Part shown: piece after piece, positions 1 through 9,219 of the stretch
Numbering within the stretch: the first letter of the stretch is position 1
Layout: each line of letters starts with the position of its first letter
NCBI GenBank assembly: GCA_015179045.1
Contig: WHUZ01000228.1
Coordinates: forward strand, 1-22,113
Direction of reading: 5' to 3'
Length of the DNA stretch: 22,113 nucleotides
Source of the DNA: Kalaharituber pfeilii
Lineage: Eukaryota > Ascomycota > Pezizomycetes > Pezizales > Pezizaceae
Program-made: the position numbers and the translations under genes
The notes under the pieces: model-generated
Told to the model about the DNA's origin: nothing
Seen by the model: only the letters and a program-made list of their open reading frames with translations
Databases searched by the model: none

Positions 1-279
1 AAGCCACCACCAAGACTAAATCTGGCCTTTGTAATATATGGGATCGCCCTTCAAAAGGACCTAGGGGAAGTCGAACACTAGTTGGAAGCCGTGAACAAGA
101 AATTGGGGAAGATAGTTGGGATTCACTGGTTGAAGAGGAGGCCCACACTGGAGGAGGAAGGGAAGAAGACAAGTTCAGTGGTAATGTACCTAAAGAAAGA
201 TATGGATATTAAGAAGGTGAGAATCAGTAGATGTTGGTACTGTTCGGTCCAGTATGACTTGGAGAGAGGACGGAAGTAG
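1..279 (+). pseudogene. LINE (Tad1-like) ORF1 remnant
   Basis: The frame starting at base 1 is open except for a TAG at 79-81 and ends with TAG at 277-279. It resembles the ORF1/Gag-like protein of fungal Tad1/Jockey-type non-LTR retrotransposons. That region usually has a 'RWL..., K-S-S-x-V-x-(Y/F)-L, then Y-D-(W/L)-x-R' pattern. Here I see HWLKRR, KKTSSVVMYLKK, then RCWYCSVQYDLERGR. The role in the element would be RNA binding in the ribonucleoprotein particle. No zinc knuckles, endonuclease or reverse transcriptase follow, because the sequence beyond 300 turns into AT-rich repeats. The left side is cut by the window. The family assignment rests on remembered motif spacing only; a degraded unrelated ORF is the alternative. 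Confidence 0.5.
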
Positions 280-975
280 GAGATACTGGGCATCACCTGC
301 ATCATGAAGGAGCTCGCAGGAAATAAATATATTTAAAGATACAAGATTTGTTATAGTTGTTGCTGTTGTTTTTACTTTTATTAATAAAACACTTACTATA
401 GCCTATTGGGTAGTATATGAGTATAGAAAAAAAAAAAAACATTAAGTGCACACACGAAATATGGAACATATTGAGTATACATGAGTATACTGAGTATGTT
501 AAGCATGTTAAGCATGTTGAGTGCTCATATGAAATTGAGGGCATATTGGGCATATTGAGCATATTAAGTATGTATATATGAGATATGCATATGAAATAAA
601 GAATATTATGAGTACGTTGAGCACATTTCGATATCGGTGGTAGTATTACTTACATTGTGGGCACAATGGAGGACTTGAGCATGTCGACACACCAGCAGCA
701 AGATTACTTGCATTGTGTATACTGAGGGCATGAACTAGGTTTTGTAATATCAGGGGCATACTAAGGTAAAAAGCTAATTTCATGGAGTGTGAGAGTAGCA
801 AAGGAATAAGGCCAGAAATGCATAGGGTACGACTATCGCGAGGTAATGAGGTCAGATATACATGGGGTGGACAAGGTGCTCAGAGCGTAAACTGTGCGTT
901 GTGACACTGAGTGCCATATTGTAGCATGACCTATTTTTTGCTGATGTACCTACTGATTAAAATAGCGAGTAGTTT
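280..975. other. AT-rich gene-free spacer with minisatellite
   Basis: No coding signal is supportable between the LINE remnant and the gag remnant of element E. The segment contains an A-tract at 427-439, the minisatellite described separately, and then unremarkable AT-rich sequence from about 625. Short open frames here have the low-complexity look of chance ORFs. Confidence 0.6.
458..625. repeat. Degenerate short-unit minisatellite (GAGTATAT/GCATATTGAG type)
   Basis: Short phrases such as GAGTATAC, AAGCATGTT, GGCATATTG and GAGCATATT recur every 9-20 bases, with imperfect copies. A very similar array lies at about 11060-11260 (phrases AAGTATATC, GAGTATATT, TAGGTATATT). Both are AT-rich and non-coding. 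Slippage growth followed by point decay is the simplest explanation. Confidence 0.6.
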
Positions 976-2149
976 GAACTCCTTCTAGTTTGTCATCACT
1001 CGAAAGTGTCCTGCTATTAGGTTCTAAACTTGAACCTTGACATTTAGCATTACAATGGCAATGAGGGCTTGATCTAGTACTTTGGCCAGTCGGTTGAGCC
1101 CATCAATCTCTGTGAAGAAGTCAATAATGGTTCCAGTGTGCTTTACCTTATAGAGTTTTTGCACAGCTTTGGTGGTTTCCTGCGGATTAGAGTATGTAGC
1201 TCGAATGAGCACTTTGGCTTCTATTCAGGTTGCTACTGTATCCTTGGTATCTCGCCACCAGTCTGATGCTTTTCTCTCTATATATTGAGTAAGCAGGTCG
1301 AGCCTAAGTTGATTGCTGTTAGCTCCAGTTATTCCAAAGTATAATTGGAGCTGGTATAAAAAATCATTCATTTTGTCCCATCTGCTATTGAAGGTTAGTA
1401 TATTGACTCAGAGTAGGACTTTTAGTTCTTGCTGAGGTAGAGAGGGATCTCTTGGTGGAGGAGGTCGTCGTTCACCGAAGGGAGGTCTGCTACCACCACT
1501 GCCATAAGGATCTAGAGGAGGAGGTGGACTACTACCTGGAGGGGCCAAAGGTAGAGCAGGAGGTGTTCTAGAGGGTGTCTTCTTCTTGTTCTGGGTATAT
1601 AAGAAGTTTAGGATCTGGTCTAACGTGTTGCTCATAGTGTTCCTGTTGCTGATAAGGGGGTTTAGTTTGTTAAGGAAGAAATCCTCGACCTTGGCTTTTT
1701 GTCAACGTAGAGTATTATTAAATTGGATGCTTTGGTTATTCAATGCGCTATTGAATTAGGTGGCTTGAGCCACAGTGACAGCATCGAGTTTTTTCTCCAG
1801 AGCTCTTAGGTTAGCTATTGTGGTATCATTATCTGCCTTCCGCTGAGCTGTGAACTAGTTAGTCAGATTTGCGACTTCTATTAGTACTTGTTGGGCTTCC
1901 AATTGGGCATGCTCTGTAGTTTCCTTGAGCTTATTGGTAGTTTCATTTACAACTTTCTGCATTTCCTTCATCTCCAGTATTTCTTTATATAGTACTAGAG
2001 AGTTATTGGTGGGGTCTGGAGATAGAGTGGTGGCTTTGGCTGTAGAGGCCACAAGTTTGGCCATTGAGAGGGTAGATTTGGCTATGGAAGGGGTTTATTT
2101 AGCTGTTTCCTTTTCCTTGGAGCTAGATGGTTCTCCTAACTTCTCCATG
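976..2149 (-). pseudogene. gag: Gag of element E (nonsense-riddled, C-terminally truncated)
   Basis: A single minus-strand frame runs from a plausible ATG at 2149-2147 (MEKLGEPSSSKEKE) to about 976. It is broken only by in-frame stops (for example at about 1855, 1746, 1719, 1410, 1230 and 1026). Domains in order: a Ser/Lys-rich start; a coiled-coil-like stretch at about 2060-1855 (EMKEMQKVVNETTNKLKE); a second helical stretch at 1850-1700; a Pro-rich linker at 1600-1450 (PPPPLDPYGSGGSRPPFG); and a capsid-like domain at 1400-1030 with the retrotransposon Gag hallmark ERKASDWWRDT and then DFFTEIDGLNRLA. Gag would form the cytoplasmic virus-like particle. No CCHC knuckle remains, because the gene stops before it. 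The stops are of the types expected from CAG/CAA/CGA/TGG by transitions. Confidence 0.75.
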
Positions 2150-2295
2150 ATTGCTCAGAGTAGGGGAGCTGTGGGGCACGGTAATTGAAGGAGAGGGTGC
2201 TACTGGAGTACAAGCTGCAGAGTTTCTATCTTGAAATGGTGAGTCCTATAGCTTATCCTGAGTATTACATATAATAGCATATAGGCAATATGGTA

Positions 2296-2790
2296 CTACG
2301 ATTGCAGATATATCATCGAAAGTTGCTTAGCAGGTCTTGCCTGTATTTCCTGACCTTTCGGGATGACAGTATTAGTTTCATCCTCATCATTACTCATGTG
2401 GTGAGGGGCTGGTGAGTGAGAGCTTGTGAATGAATCGGTTATGAGGGAGATAGTGATATCTATGGAGTCATCTGTCAATGCTGCAGAAGCTATTTCTTAC
2501 ATGAGTCTAGCTCTTTATATAGGGGAGAGATGTAAGTAGGCAATGTCTAACTCTCACCATATGGTATTTAGTTGTGATGCTAACCAGTGGATGTGGTCAT
2601 CAGTGGCTAGTTGGAGCTAGTGGCTCTCATCAACCTCTTGCCACAAAAATTCAATGTCAGTATGGAGTTGTTCTTGCTGCAATTGCTGTGATGCAAGCTC
2701 ATCGTGGTAGAAGTTAACTTGCTCTCTTAGTTCTTGCATGCAGGTTAGTAGGTTATAGTCGTCAGCAATTATCAGGTATACAATTAATAT
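2296..2790 (-). pseudogene. Coding-like segment upstream of gag in element E
   Basis: Between the 5' LTR and gag, and in the same minus-strand frame as gag, lies about 150 codons that look protein-coding. A helical, Gln/Glu-rich stretch (ELREQVNFYHDELASQQLQ, then IEFLWQEVDESH) is followed by IHWLASQLNTIW and an acidic Ser/Thr-rich tail (MSNDEDETNTVIPKGQE). It has a few in-frame nonsense codons, of transition type. It may be an extra small ORF, or an N-terminal Gag extension joined to gag by the frame (or formerly by splicing) across 2295-2150. I recognise no family. The lower-quality stretch 2295-2150 does not read as protein. Confidence 0.4.
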
Positions 2791-2843
2791 GATCAGGAGT
2801 AGGACATGAAGCATGGGAATAAAACAGAAGTCAAGTAGTATAA

Positions 2844-3437
2844 TGTTACTACCAGGCACTTCAACATTACTAAGCAATAGCGGTCCAATATGAATATTAT
2901 AGCTAAAGGCAAGTGACGCAGAAGAGCGGGCGAAAAGTACATATATAACATAGAGTTTAAATAAAACTTAGTATACTGCTAGTATCTTAATTCTTTCTAA
3001 CTAATAGCAGAAGCTGGGCCTTATATATTAAGCACCTGTCATACATGACTTGTCAATAACTAATAATATGACCATAATATGATAACACTATCTCATAAAA
3101 TAGATAAGTAGATATAGAAACAGTAATATAATAGAAACATATAATAATGCAGATCCCCTTTCCAAAACCAATAAGCAAGTAAAGTATTATCTATGTTGCA
3201 ACTATGTATTATTAGTAAAGGTATTATAAGCAACACCAGTTGCTTCATAAGCATTATGTATGTATTAGTATAGTATATGTACAAGAACCGACATACACAT
3301 CTATGAGATAACCACCGAACAACCAAAGTGTACTGCGGCTTACCTAGTATTGATCAGATACATCTTAGCAAGTCTTACAATAGTATAGAGGCAGTATTTT
3401 CCTAATATTCAGTAGGTCTTTACCTTTAGCCATAACA
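2844..3437 (-). repeat. 5' LTR of element E
   Basis: In the element's direction the LTR runs from TGTTATGGC (ending at 3437) to GTAACA (2844), giving 594 bp with TG...CA-type ends. Inside are the near-palindrome GTCATGTATGAC (3038-3049 on the complement), a TATA-like ATATATAAG (about 3021-3029) and a downstream block AAGATACTAGCAG... that matches the LTRs of A, C and D. The partner LTR is absent, so the 3' boundary was set by comparison with A and C, where the sequence after the LTR also begins TTA. Short ORFs here are chance. Confidence 0.65.
3020..3050 (-). promoter_or_regulatory. LTR promoter core of E (palindrome + TATA)
   Basis: On the complement, GTCATGTATGAC (two 5-base arms, 2-base gap) lies about 10 bases upstream of an ATATATAAG TATA-like box. 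The same order is seen in the LTRs of A and D and, decayed, in C. Function is inferred from position and conservation. Confidence 0.5.
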
Positions 3438-3441
3438 GAAA

Positions 3442-3586
3442 GGGGCTGCTATACTGTCAAATTTAGCTTATATTTCTAGTTTATATGCCAGCAAGAGAGG
3501 CTTGCTATACCTATTAAAAGAGCTTATTCTGTAGCATGTCATACTATTCTGAGGGGCCTGCTATACCTGTGAATTGATCTCATTCT
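3442..3586. repeat. 56-bp degenerate tandem array, left part
   Basis: Copies of a unit marked by GGGGCTGCTATACCT...GAGCTTAT start their GCTATAC core at 3448, 3504 and 3560, a constant 56-bp step. The third unit is interrupted at 3586 by element A. The next core, at 9887, falls exactly 56 bp after the third once A and one target duplication are removed. The unit is non-coding and AT-rich, and no known satellite was recognised. Confidence 0.85.
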
Positions 3587-4219
3587 TATTACAGCTAAAG
3601 TGAGACTTACGTGACCCGTAGAACACTTATCCTAAATACCAATACTGATTGAGCAGAGTGATCACCTGTTAGGCTTGGAATTCATTTTTGCCTAAATAGG
3701 GAAGTACTAAGGAAGTGTATACCATCAATTAATAGTATAATCTCTAGATTACCTATGTACCCTATATGCACTCAGCTGATTAAAAGCTAATATATGCATA
3801 TATGTACTAGTACATAGCATTATCTTGCATCCGTACTATTTTTGTATGTTTCTGTTACATGTGCCTATTACCACTGGTATTGGCATTGATAAGGAATTGC
3901 TACATTACTAGTTATTTATTCATTTGTTGACTAGTTATATATAACTGCACTAAAGTCTATATAAGCACTGGTTGGTAATAGCATAGTTGAAAGAATCAAG
4001 ATACTAGTAGTGTTTTAAGTTCTCTATAACTCTGAATCTATTGTTCCCTCACTATGCCCGTGAACTGCTCTGCTCTGCTGCGTGCTTTATGTTGAGTAGC
4101 TACCCTTTCGGCCTGCCATATATATGCTTCCGTAGCTATTCCAGCCCACTGTATATACCCCTTACCTATAACACCTATTCTTCGGGCCTAGTATAGCCGA
4201 GCCCCTTACACCCATAATA
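3587..4219 (+). repeat. 5' LTR of element A
   Basis: 633 bp. It starts TATTACAGC (TG mutated to TA) and ends CATAATA (CA mutated to TA). It is co-linear with 9220-9852. It contains the near-palindrome GTTATATATAAC at 3934-3945 and a TATATAAG box at 3958-3965. Confidence 0.93.
3934..4020 (+). promoter_or_regulatory. LTR promoter core of A (palindrome, TATA, downstream block)
   Basis: GTTATATATAAC (3934-3945), TATATAAG (3958-3965), then at 3986-4020 the block AAGAATCAAGATACTAGTAG... with GTGTT(T/C)TAAGTT, shared with the LTRs of C, D and E. The distance from the TATA box to the block (about 25-45 bases) fits a transcription start region. This is inferred, not demonstrated. Confidence 0.5.
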
Positions 4220-4255
4220 TTACATCGCTCCTTTACATACCAGCCCCGTCTCACA
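4220..4255 (+). other. Primer-binding-site region of A (no recognised tRNA match)
   Basis: Directly after the LTR comes TTACATCGCTCC. The equivalent place in C reads TTACACCGCTCC, so the position is conserved. No TGG-initiated complement to a tRNA 3' end is seen in the first bases, so the priming mode cannot be named. Confidence 0.4.
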
Positions 4256-4374
4256 ACGTCGGTACCAGAAGGCTCATCCGCCGTCCACTCTTCCTTGAGA
4301 ATCTCTTCTTGGAGATATCACCAACCTACATAATGAGTAAGCGAATACTAATACTAGGTGGATCACCTAAGCCT

Positions 4375-4436
4375 GTAAGTATATAGATCTCATGGCAAGA
4401 GTGTTTTAAGGTAATATATCCACCTCTCTCTCTTAG
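4375..4436 (+). other. Possible short intron in the A leader/gag start
   Basis: A donor-like GTAAGTAT at 4375 and an acceptor-like pyrimidine tract ending TCTTAG at 4436 enclose 62 bases, within the usual size of fungal introns. C keeps the pyrimidine-rich acceptor-like end but is about 60 bp shorter here, so this may instead be an insertion in A or a deletion in C. Confidence 0.2.
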
Positions 4437-4656
4437 AGCTAGCAAGACCTGCAAAACACAATAACCTATATTGCCTAGCTACTGGCAAAAATGAGTAATC
4501 AAATATTGCATAGTAGCTAGCATTCCAGCCAGTACTAATTCTGTAACCATAACGATAGCCAGTACAGCCTTCTCGGCCTAACTCGGGCTCTGGGGGCTCG
4601 TCTGGAAGCTTCTACAGAGGATTTCCTCTGCCAGCTACTGGCAGTGCTGGTGCTTC

Positions 4657-4862
4657 TTCTTCTCGTATTCCTCCTCACGGCTCCCGCTAAGCCCGAAATC
4701 TGAGACCTCTTCTCACGGCTCCTATCGAGCCCGAAATCTGACACCTCTCCTCGTGGCTCCTACCAAGCCCGAAATCCGGCACCTCTTCTCATGGCTCCTA
4801 TTGAGTCCGAATCCAATGCCTCCTTCTCATAGCTCCCATTGAGGCCGAGATCCAATATCTTT
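4657..4862 (+). repeat. 38-bp tandem array inside A gag (5 copies)
   Basis: The phrase GGCTCC(C/T)...GCCCGAAATC recurs with its GCTCC core starting at 4680, 4718, 4756, 4794 and 4832, a constant 38 bp. As 38 is not a multiple of three, each added unit shifts the gag frame. C has only loosely repeated Pro-rich coding sequence here, without this 38-bp array. Confidence 0.85.
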
Positions 4863-5531
4863 TCCACCTCCTTGTTATCTACAGGAGTCAGTTAATTGTA
4901 TGGGGCCTGCCCCCTCCTCCTCCTCTTCCAGCTTCTTCTGCGAAGACCTCTCCTCTGACAAGTGTGCTAGAGATACTAAGGAGCTTGATAACCTTCTTTT
5001 TCTAGTCCAACAATGGATTAGATCGAATACCTTGACATGTTTACCTTTCGTTTGAAGGGCCCTATCCTCATCTTCCATCTGAACCCTATAGTGTCATATC
5101 CCACAAGCCCCCTTCCTACTACATACGACTCTACAGGACTTCTCAACCATTGCTGAGGCTGCTTGACAGATTTAGACACATAAGCAGTGGAAGTAGATTG
5201 CAGAATTTCCTAACTGAAATCGATGAATTCAATGATATGGTAAAGATCCCCAATCCCCTCTTTATTTCCTATGTTTCACCACTATTTCGAAGATGTCTGG
5301 AACCTTCTAGCTGGTCATCCTGAGTATTGAAGCTACTAGAACCAATAGAAGTTTCTATTACCGATGCCCTGGGAAAGGCTGGGAATAAGCACTTCACTTC
5401 CTCTACCACCATGACAAATATTACCTCCAGCAGCAACTCCATGATACAGTCACCTCTACCTTCGAAGAATAAGAAGAACATTGACATACCTAAAGAAATG
5501 ATGCAAAAGAAAGGCAACTGATATAAACCGT

Positions 5532-5573
5532 TGCACTAAGTGTAGCAAGAGTGGCCATAGGGTCACCGCATGC
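5532..5573 (+). other. CCHC zinc knuckle of A Gag
   Basis: C-X2-C-X4-H-X4-C is fully readable with all four ligands present. This is the RNA-binding nucleocapsid motif of LTR retrotransposons. The matching site in C (about 19600-19630, minus) has lost 15 bases and the motif with them. Confidence 0.85.
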
Positions 5574-5964
5574 TAGAGAAGAAGTGGTGGAACTGTAGGA
5601 GATGGGAGAAGTGGTACAAACCCAACCGAAGCCAAAGAAGGAAGACAAAGAGGAAGTAAAATGCCTTAGAGTCATAAATCTGCTCTCAACCTAGCCCAAA
5701 GAAGATAAAGACAGACTCTGGCTACCTCATAGGCCATCAACAGATTTGAGAGAATTACTGAACTGTCTGACTTGGATTACATGGGAATCCTGCTCAGTAT
5801 GTAGGACTCCTGTCACAGCAACCTCCTCAGTTAAGAGGTAAAATTCAAAATTAGGAAGACTATTAGTGCTATTGTAGACTATGTGGCCTCTGCACCGATT
5901 GTTTTGGCATTAGGATTTGAGGTCATGAGTAAGACCTGCGATGATCAAGTAAGGTGATGATTTT

Positions 5965-6001
5965 TATGAATACTTCATTTTCATTTTCATTTTCATTTTT
6001 T
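5965..6001 (+). repeat. TTTTCA hexamer run in A pol
   Basis: Four TTTTCA units sit between the protease-like and RT segments. C has the same locus as about eight TTTTCG-type units (19178-19226 on the complement), encoding alternating Phe-Ser. Confidence 0.8.
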
Positions 6002-8428
6002 TGACATCCCGGTTCCTGATTCTATCCCTTCTGCTTAGGATTATGTATATCCTATTGGCGTTCTAGGAAACCTGGAATTTGTTTCCTATTCTAATACTGA
6101 AGTTATGAATATTAGTGAATGTATTATTGGTTTATCCTAGTTAATGGCTTTCCGATTGATTATGTTAATGATGTTTTAAAGTATAGCATGTTTGATGTAC
6201 TTACATTGAATTGCTTTCTGTTCTTTTCAATGATACCCTTGAGGAGGGTGATGTTGTATTGTTATTTCACTTAGAATCATGAAATCCCTTTTGAGAACCT
6301 AAATGTGAAGCCTCCCTATGGTCTAGTATACCTAGGAAAAAGATGAGGCCTTTAGAGGCATATTGATGAATACTTACTAATAGAGAAGATATAAAGATCA
6401 AGGTTAAAAAGCAGCTTCACTAATTTTTTTTTTGAAAGAAAGATGGGTCACTCTAACCATGCATTGAATATAGGGCACTAAATAAAGTCACCATTCCGAG
6501 TGAATATACTTTGCCCATAATGTCGAAACTCCTCAATAAGACCTAAGGTAGTGAGAAATGAAAGATAGCTGTCAAATACATCTAAAGGCCTATTCGAAGT
6601 ATATAGTCATACCTTTCAGATTCATTAGCACACCCACTTTCTTCTAAGAAGTGATGGATGAGATTCTCACCAGCATTGATAGAATTGTTTGGTACCTAGG
6701 CGATATCTTGATCTATAAAAGTAAAACTGAACAAGACCATCAAAGGATAAGTAGAAGAAGTACTCACTAAAGTTGAGCAAACATAGACTTATGATCAAGC
6801 TGGTCAAGTGTGAGTGCCATGTGCACGAAACCATGTTTCTTAGTCATTTTATTAATAGCCTTGAGGTTAAGATGGACTCAGCCAAACTCTCTACTGTTCA
6901 TGACTGGCCACAGTCAAAGAAGAAAGAGGTGCAAGCCATTCTAGGCTTAGTAGACTACTACCACTGATTCTTTCTCAATTATTACTGCCAATTTAATTTA
7001 CTCCACTATAACCCAACTACTTACAAGCCTTGACCAGAGACATACCCTTTATTTGGGAGGCATAGAGCACCGAGCTGCTTTTATAGAAAGACAAGTTCAT
7101 GAGTACCCCTATACTATAATAGTTCGATTGATCCCTACCTACGATTGTAAAACTGACTGCTCAGACCAGGTACTTGCTAGCATTATGAGCCTAAGAATGA
7201 CATCACTGAAACTATGATCTTTCACTCATATGATTACTACTCCCGAATACTAACCCCTACTGAATGAAACTACTCTATCTATAATAACGAAGTACTAGCA
7301 ATCTTTGATTTCCTGTACAAGAATGGCTATTAGAAATTAAGTTCACCATTCTCACTAACCACTACACACTACAGGACCTCATTACCAAACAATGCCTCAA
7401 TAGCTGGCAATCTAACTGAAGCTAGAAACTTTTCAAATTCGATTACATTAGCCTAATAGCAAAGTCGATGCCCTTTGACAACGAACTGATGATGCCATCT
7501 CTGGCAGCATCAAATAGCTATTGAAGGATGAGCAATGTTAGTTAATGAAGAGGCAAATGAAGTGGAAGATGCATGAACTAATATCCTTGGAGTCAACTGT
7601 GATGAATGAGTAAGGAATAATGATAGGTCTTATGGTACCTGAACTATATTTACCAGAAGTATTACAATAATAATAATGCCACAACAGTAACATGACTTAA
7701 TACTAAGGTGTGCACCGAATATAGGAACTCTTCTCTTGGAACTTCTACTGGGACAGCTGGAAAAGACCAAGTAGGTAATTATATCACTGGTTGTGTAGCT
7801 TACCTGAAGGCCAAAGCCAGCCGATATCTAAGGCAAACTAGACTCATGCTAATGCCTACTGGTATAAAGTCTTAGAGGAGATAGCTATAGACTTTGTTCG
7901 AGAACTACCTGAACTCAAGGACTTTAATGCTATTATCATAGACTGATTCACCAAAATGTAATATTATATACCAGTAAAAAATACTTAAACAACTCAAGAT
8001 ATCACCAATATTACTAATGCCTTCATCAATATTATTTTCAGGCAATTTGGTCTACCCTACCACACTACCTCTGACTATGTACCACAATTCACCTTAGCCC
8101 TCTGGAAAGATATTACATTGAAACTTGACATAGAACTTTGACTTAGTACTGCTTACTATCTCAAACCGATAGACTCTCTGAATGTGCAATACAGACTGCC
8201 GAACAGTATCTTCACATCTACTGTTATGACCGACAAAAGCAATGAGTAATTTAGCTACTCCTGGCTGAGTTCGCTTACAACTCTACTACTATGTCGACTC
8301 ATGATTACAGCCCTTTTGCTCTTTATATAGATTCGATTCTACAGTATATACCTCTCAGATGATAACACTTATGCTTCCTTAGTACCAGAAGAAACCCTTT
8401 CTGAGAATGACTTAAACCCTAGAAAATG

Positions 8429-8612
8429 GAGATCAATGATGACAATGAGCTCTTCAAACTTGATCATATTGTTATCTCGAAATATATTAATAGAATAATA
8501 AAGCACCGAATCCATTAGTAGGGCTATAGTGATGATAATACTTGGGAACTGATTGAAAATCTACAAAGATCGTTGGAATCTATTAGAGAGTTTTATAACT
8601 GATATCCAAGGA
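8429..8612 (+). other. Chromodomain at the C-terminus of A integrase
   Basis: In one frame with two adjacent stops: YINRIIKHRIH, stop-stop, GYSDDNTWELIENLQRS, then LESIREFY. This matches the chromodomain consensus (V-K-W-x-G-Y-x-x-x-x-N-T-W-E-x-x-x-N-L) and marks the element as a chromovirus. Such domains tether integrase to marked heterochromatin in known members. C has the matching C-terminal half (16794-16680). Confidence 0.88.
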
Positions 8613-8672
8613 AACCACTCTTTGGACTAATAAGGCATCGATGGCTACAGCCAGGCTACTGGGATAATGTTT

Positions 8673-9020
8673 GATATGAGCACCTTTTCCTTATAAAAAC
8701 TTTTTCCTACTGAGTTTTGTCTTTAGGAAGGTTTTTACTGGCCTCACTGACTCGACCTTTGATGTGAGTACCTTTGCTGGCCTCACTGACTCAACTCCTT
8801 AATGTGAGTACCTTTTCCTTACAAAGACTTTTTTCCACTGGGTTTTGTCTTCAGAAAGATTTTTACTGGCCTTACTAATTCAACCTTTGACGTGAGTACC
8901 TTTACTGGCCTCACTGACTCGACTATTTGATGTGAGCACCTTTTCCTTACGAAGACTTTTTTCTACTAGGCTTTATCTTCAGGAAGGTTTTTACAGGCCT
9001 CACTAACTTGACCCGAATGA
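8673..9020 (+). repeat. 3' untranslated repeat array of A (88 + 40 bp higher-order unit)
   Basis: Unit starts (GATGTGAG-like) fall at 8673, 8761, 8801, 8889 and 8929, giving steps 88, 40, 88, 40. A long unit (CCTTTTCCTTAC...GGTTTTGTCTTC...) therefore alternates with a short one (ACCTTTACTGGCCTCACTG). C holds a single long unit at about 16531-16610, so the array was expanded in A or collapsed in C. It lies between the chromodomain and the polypurine tract and is non-coding. Confidence 0.88.
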
Positions 9021-9206
9021 GTGCAATAGACATACCAGTCTCACCATCGGCTACAGACAATTGAAAATCTGTGAGGGATCTTGCATATAAGGTACACTAA
9101 TAATCGCATTAGCCACTTTTTACTTCCTAAATAGAAGCCAATGTATATTACTAACAACGCCAATCAGTTTACTTTTTAGTGATTGTCAGTCGGAATGACT
9201 ATCCTA

Positions 9207-9219
9207 GAATGGGGGGTAA
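9207..9219 (+). other. Polypurine tract of A
   Basis: GAATGGGGGGTAA lies directly before the 3' LTR start at 9220. The same G-run plus TAA is found before C's 3' LTR. Its role is priming plus-strand DNA synthesis. Confidence 0.75.

Larger units (their letters stand above)
976..3437 (-). mobile_element. Element E: truncated Ty3/Gypsy-type LTR retrotransposon
   Basis: Read leftwards, this has a 5' LTR (3437 to 2844), a coding-like leader segment and a gag gene, after which recognisable sequence ends near 976. No protease, RT, integrase or 3' LTR is seen. The LTR begins TGTTATGGCTAAAGG, matching the LTR starts of elements A and D in this window, and ends in GTAACA. The internal reading frame stays constant (all segments share one frame on the minus strand) and is interrupted only by nonsense codons. 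This suggests point-mutation decay rather than random rearrangement. The left truncation may be a deletion or an unrecognised later insertion. Confidence 0.7.
4256..5700 (+). pseudogene. gag: Gag of element A (degenerate, CCHC knuckle retained)
   Basis: This is the nucleocapsid/capsid precursor of A, in broken frames. The possible start equivalent to C's ATG is ACG here (4256-4258), followed by TCGGTACC as in C. The N-terminal part is disrupted by a five-copy 38-bp array (4657-4862). A Pro-rich patch at about 4905-4930 precedes capsid-like sequence. At 5532-5573 a complete zinc knuckle is readable: C-T-K-C-S-K-S-G-H-R-V-T-A-C, fitting C-X2-C-X4-H-X4-C, followed directly by a stop. A Lys/Glu-rich tail leads into protease. 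Numerous stops and frame changes make it non-functional. Homology to C's gag (19560-20900, minus) is clear along its length. Confidence 0.8.
5701..8620 (+). pseudogene. pol: Pol of element A: PR-RT-RNaseH-IN-chromodomain, decayed
   Basis: Domain order is that of a chromovirus Pol. The protease-like segment has VDYVA at 5874-5888 where D-S/T-G is usual. A short hexamer repeat follows at 5965-6001. RT fingers lie at about 6410-6500 (KKDGSL, ALNKVT). RT motif A is missing: about 57 bases present in C are absent near 6560. The catalytic YxDD box reads Y-L-G-D (6693-6704). RT thumb/connection is at 6833-6964 (FLSHFINSLEVKMD, then ILGLVDYYH). RNase H-like sequence spans about 7020-7480. The integrase zinc-finger remnant reads GCVAYLKAK (7789-7815). 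The integrase core at 7870-8330 has first Asp in IIID-FTKM, second in TSDYVPQFT (8073) and a third Glu in SECAIQTAEQYL after a frameshift. The chromodomain is at 8429-8612. There are many stops, and the protein is certainly non-functional. Confidence 0.88.

Noticed and set aside
302..562. Minus-strand ORF with repeated Cys/Leu/Thr phrases
   Set aside because: It is the translation of the minisatellite and adjoining AT-rich DNA, with no domain.
458..625. CRISPR-like array
   Set aside because: Repeats are short, imperfect and lack unique spacers of constant length. The context is eukaryotic transposon DNA.
3093..3326. Hydrophobic minus-strand ORF resembling a small membrane protein
   Set aside because: It lies wholly within the E LTR. 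AT-rich sequence readily yields Leu/Ile/Tyr-rich chance frames.
4875..5078. Minus-strand ORF with a Glu-rich stretch
   Set aside because: It is antisense to the Pro-rich part of A gag, and no homologous frame is conserved in C.
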